From Methylotenera sp. UBA6020 (GTDB lineage: Bacteria; Pseudomonadota; Gammaproteobacteria; Burkholderiales; Methylophilaceae): a stretch of DNA of 6,054 bases. The stretch's first letter is position 1. Every line of letters begins with the position of its first letter. The translations under genes and the position numbers were made by a program. Positions 5,555-6,054 of the stretch are shown here, one piece after another. The notes under the pieces were generated by a model. That model was not told the origin of the DNA and searched no databases. It was given only the letters and a program-made list of their open reading frames with translations. The stretch is from NCBI GenBank assembly GCA_002429455.1, contig DIZU01000105.1, forward strand, positions 1,060 through 7,113, written 5' to 3'.

Positions 5555-5563
5555 CGGTTTTTT
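5540..5563 (+). terminator. Intrinsic terminator overlapping the cpxA stop codon
   Basis: CTGC (5540-5543) pairs with GCGG (5554-5557, one G-U pair), and TAA (5545-5547) pairs with TTA (5551-5553), with one bulged C at 5544 and a 3-base loop. Six T (5558-5563) follow at once. The stop codon TAG (5552-5554) lies in the right arm, so the hairpin spans the last codons of cpxA. The placement suits the end of the cpxRA operon, where the next gene converges only 7 bp away. The stem is short and not very GC-rich, so efficiency may be modest. Confidence 0.5.
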
Positions 5564-6054
5564 AATGCGTGTGACGCACCGTGGCGTCAGAATCCAACAT
5601 TTTATTTTCTAGTGTTTGATGAATCTGTTCCATTAAGAAATCTGTAGATTCACGACCCAGTTTGGATTCTCGCATCGCCATGTGCCAGCCTGAAATGCAG
5701 TTTCTTAAATCAACTTCATTATCACAATTTGCAATACGTTCTTTGATACTACGCCCCATCAGCCCTAAATAATCATCTGCGGCATTAAGCAGAATGGTTT
5801 TTACGGCTGCAATTTTTGCCGGATTGATGGGTGTAGCTGTATTTTCAGGGCTAAAGAAAGATAGCGTTGTGAGCGAAGAGTTTTTTGCAATCGCATTGTT
5901 GTTGGCAATGGGCTTGTTATTGAATAGCTGAATGAATCCACCTGATTCAAGCTTTTGAATCATCTCCACCAGCAGCTCTTTTTTGAAAAACTTCTCTAAA
6001 TCATCAATATTACGAATGCCATTGACCAACAATAAAACTTGTCGTTCCCTGACA
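5562..6054 (-). CDS. Hypothetical two-part protein, N-terminus beyond window
   Basis: The minus-strand frame is open from the right edge (first whole codon at 6053) to the TAA at 5562-5564. At least 163 codons are visible and the true start lies outside. A TTG at 6032 is available, but the frame runs on through it with sensible residues (VRERQVLLL), so I do not take it as the start. The N-terminal part, RQVLLLVNGIRNIDDLEKFF followed by a helix and LESGGFIQLF, resembles a small winged-helix-like module (LLLVDG-R-DEL ... L-GLI) common in uncharacterised betaproteobacterial proteins. A low-complexity Asn/Ala/Ser linker follows (NNKPIANNNAIAKNSS). The C-terminal helical part begins near PAKIAAVKTILLNAADDYLG and includes CDNEVDLRNCISGWHMAMRESKLGRE. 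No membrane segment or enzyme motif is visible. It converges on cpxA with a 7-bp gap. I cannot assign a function. Confidence 0.85.
   Translation of the reverse strand, partial: VRERQVLLLVNGIRNIDDLEKFFKKELLVEMIQKLESGGFIQLFNNKPIANNNAIAKNSSLTTLSFFSPENTATPINPAKIAAVKTILLNAADDYLGLMGRSIKERIANCDNEVDLRNCISGWHMAMRESKLGRESTDFLMEQIHQTLENKMLDSDATVRHTH
5572..5589. other. Small inverted repeat inside the 3' end of the minus-strand gene
   Basis: TGACGC (5572-5577) and GCGTCA (5584-5589) form a perfect 6-bp GC-rich stem with a 6-base loop, within the last codons of the minus-strand gene and just past the end of cpxA. In neither direction is it followed directly by a good T-run. It might help block read-through between these tightly convergent genes, or it might be chance. 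Confidence 0.25.

Noticed and set aside
6030..6032. TTG as start of the last minus-strand gene
   Set aside because: The frame stays open to the window edge, and the upstream codons continue the same module, so the real start is outside the window.

Overview
The window is an ordinary stretch of Gram-negative chromosome with moderate G+C and five protein-coding genes. The sequence points to a betaproteobacterium, and a Methylophilaceae-type methylotroph is my best guess. The reasons are the YheS-type ABC-F protein, a CpxR/CpxA pair of betaproteobacterial style with a very short sensor, and dispersed palindromic repeats of the CCTTCGACAAGCTCAGG and GTCATTCTGA...GAAGAATCC types. The taxonomic call is inference from impression, not from a search.

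Layout. Bases 1-121 are the tail of an intergenic region that opens with a fragment of a dispersed repeat. Bases 122-2062 (+) encode a full-length YheS-like ABC-F ATPase, a ribosome-associated translation factor. After a 70-bp gap holding three ACCAATA copies spaced exactly 15 bp apart, 2133-2699 (+) encodes an unrecognised 188-residue, cytosolic, acidic, helical protein. The 211-bp convergent gap that follows (2700-2910) is dominated by a perfect 29-bp inverted repeat (2740-2813) and a second, imperfect hairpin (2861-2901).

The second half is an envelope-stress module. A periplasmic Spy/CpxP-family protein (2911-3516, -) is divergent from a CpxR-like response regulator (3757-4458, +) and a CpxA-like histidine kinase (4460-5554, +; 1-bp gap). 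The 240-bp divergent region carries four CpxR-type half-sites in register, GTAAA-N5-GTTAA-N6-GTAAA-N5-GTAAA (3607-3642). This predicts that phosphorylated CpxR drives the chaperone gene and probably its own operon, with the periplasmic protein feeding back on the kinase as in enterobacterial CpxP-CpxA. The kinase keeps only about 37 residues between its two membrane segments, far fewer than enterobacterial CpxA, and the CpxP-like partner is rich in His and Met at both ends. A metal-linked or otherwise altered input is therefore possible.

The kinase gene ends in a probable intrinsic terminator that overlaps its stop codon. Only 7 bp beyond the stop, a convergent gene on the minus strand (5562 to past the right edge) encodes a two-part protein of unknown function. 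It is cut off by the window end.

I see no RNA gene, CRISPR array, insertion sequence or phage gene. The most notable non-coding signals are the CpxR operator array and the long perfect palindrome. I found no clearly undescribed system.
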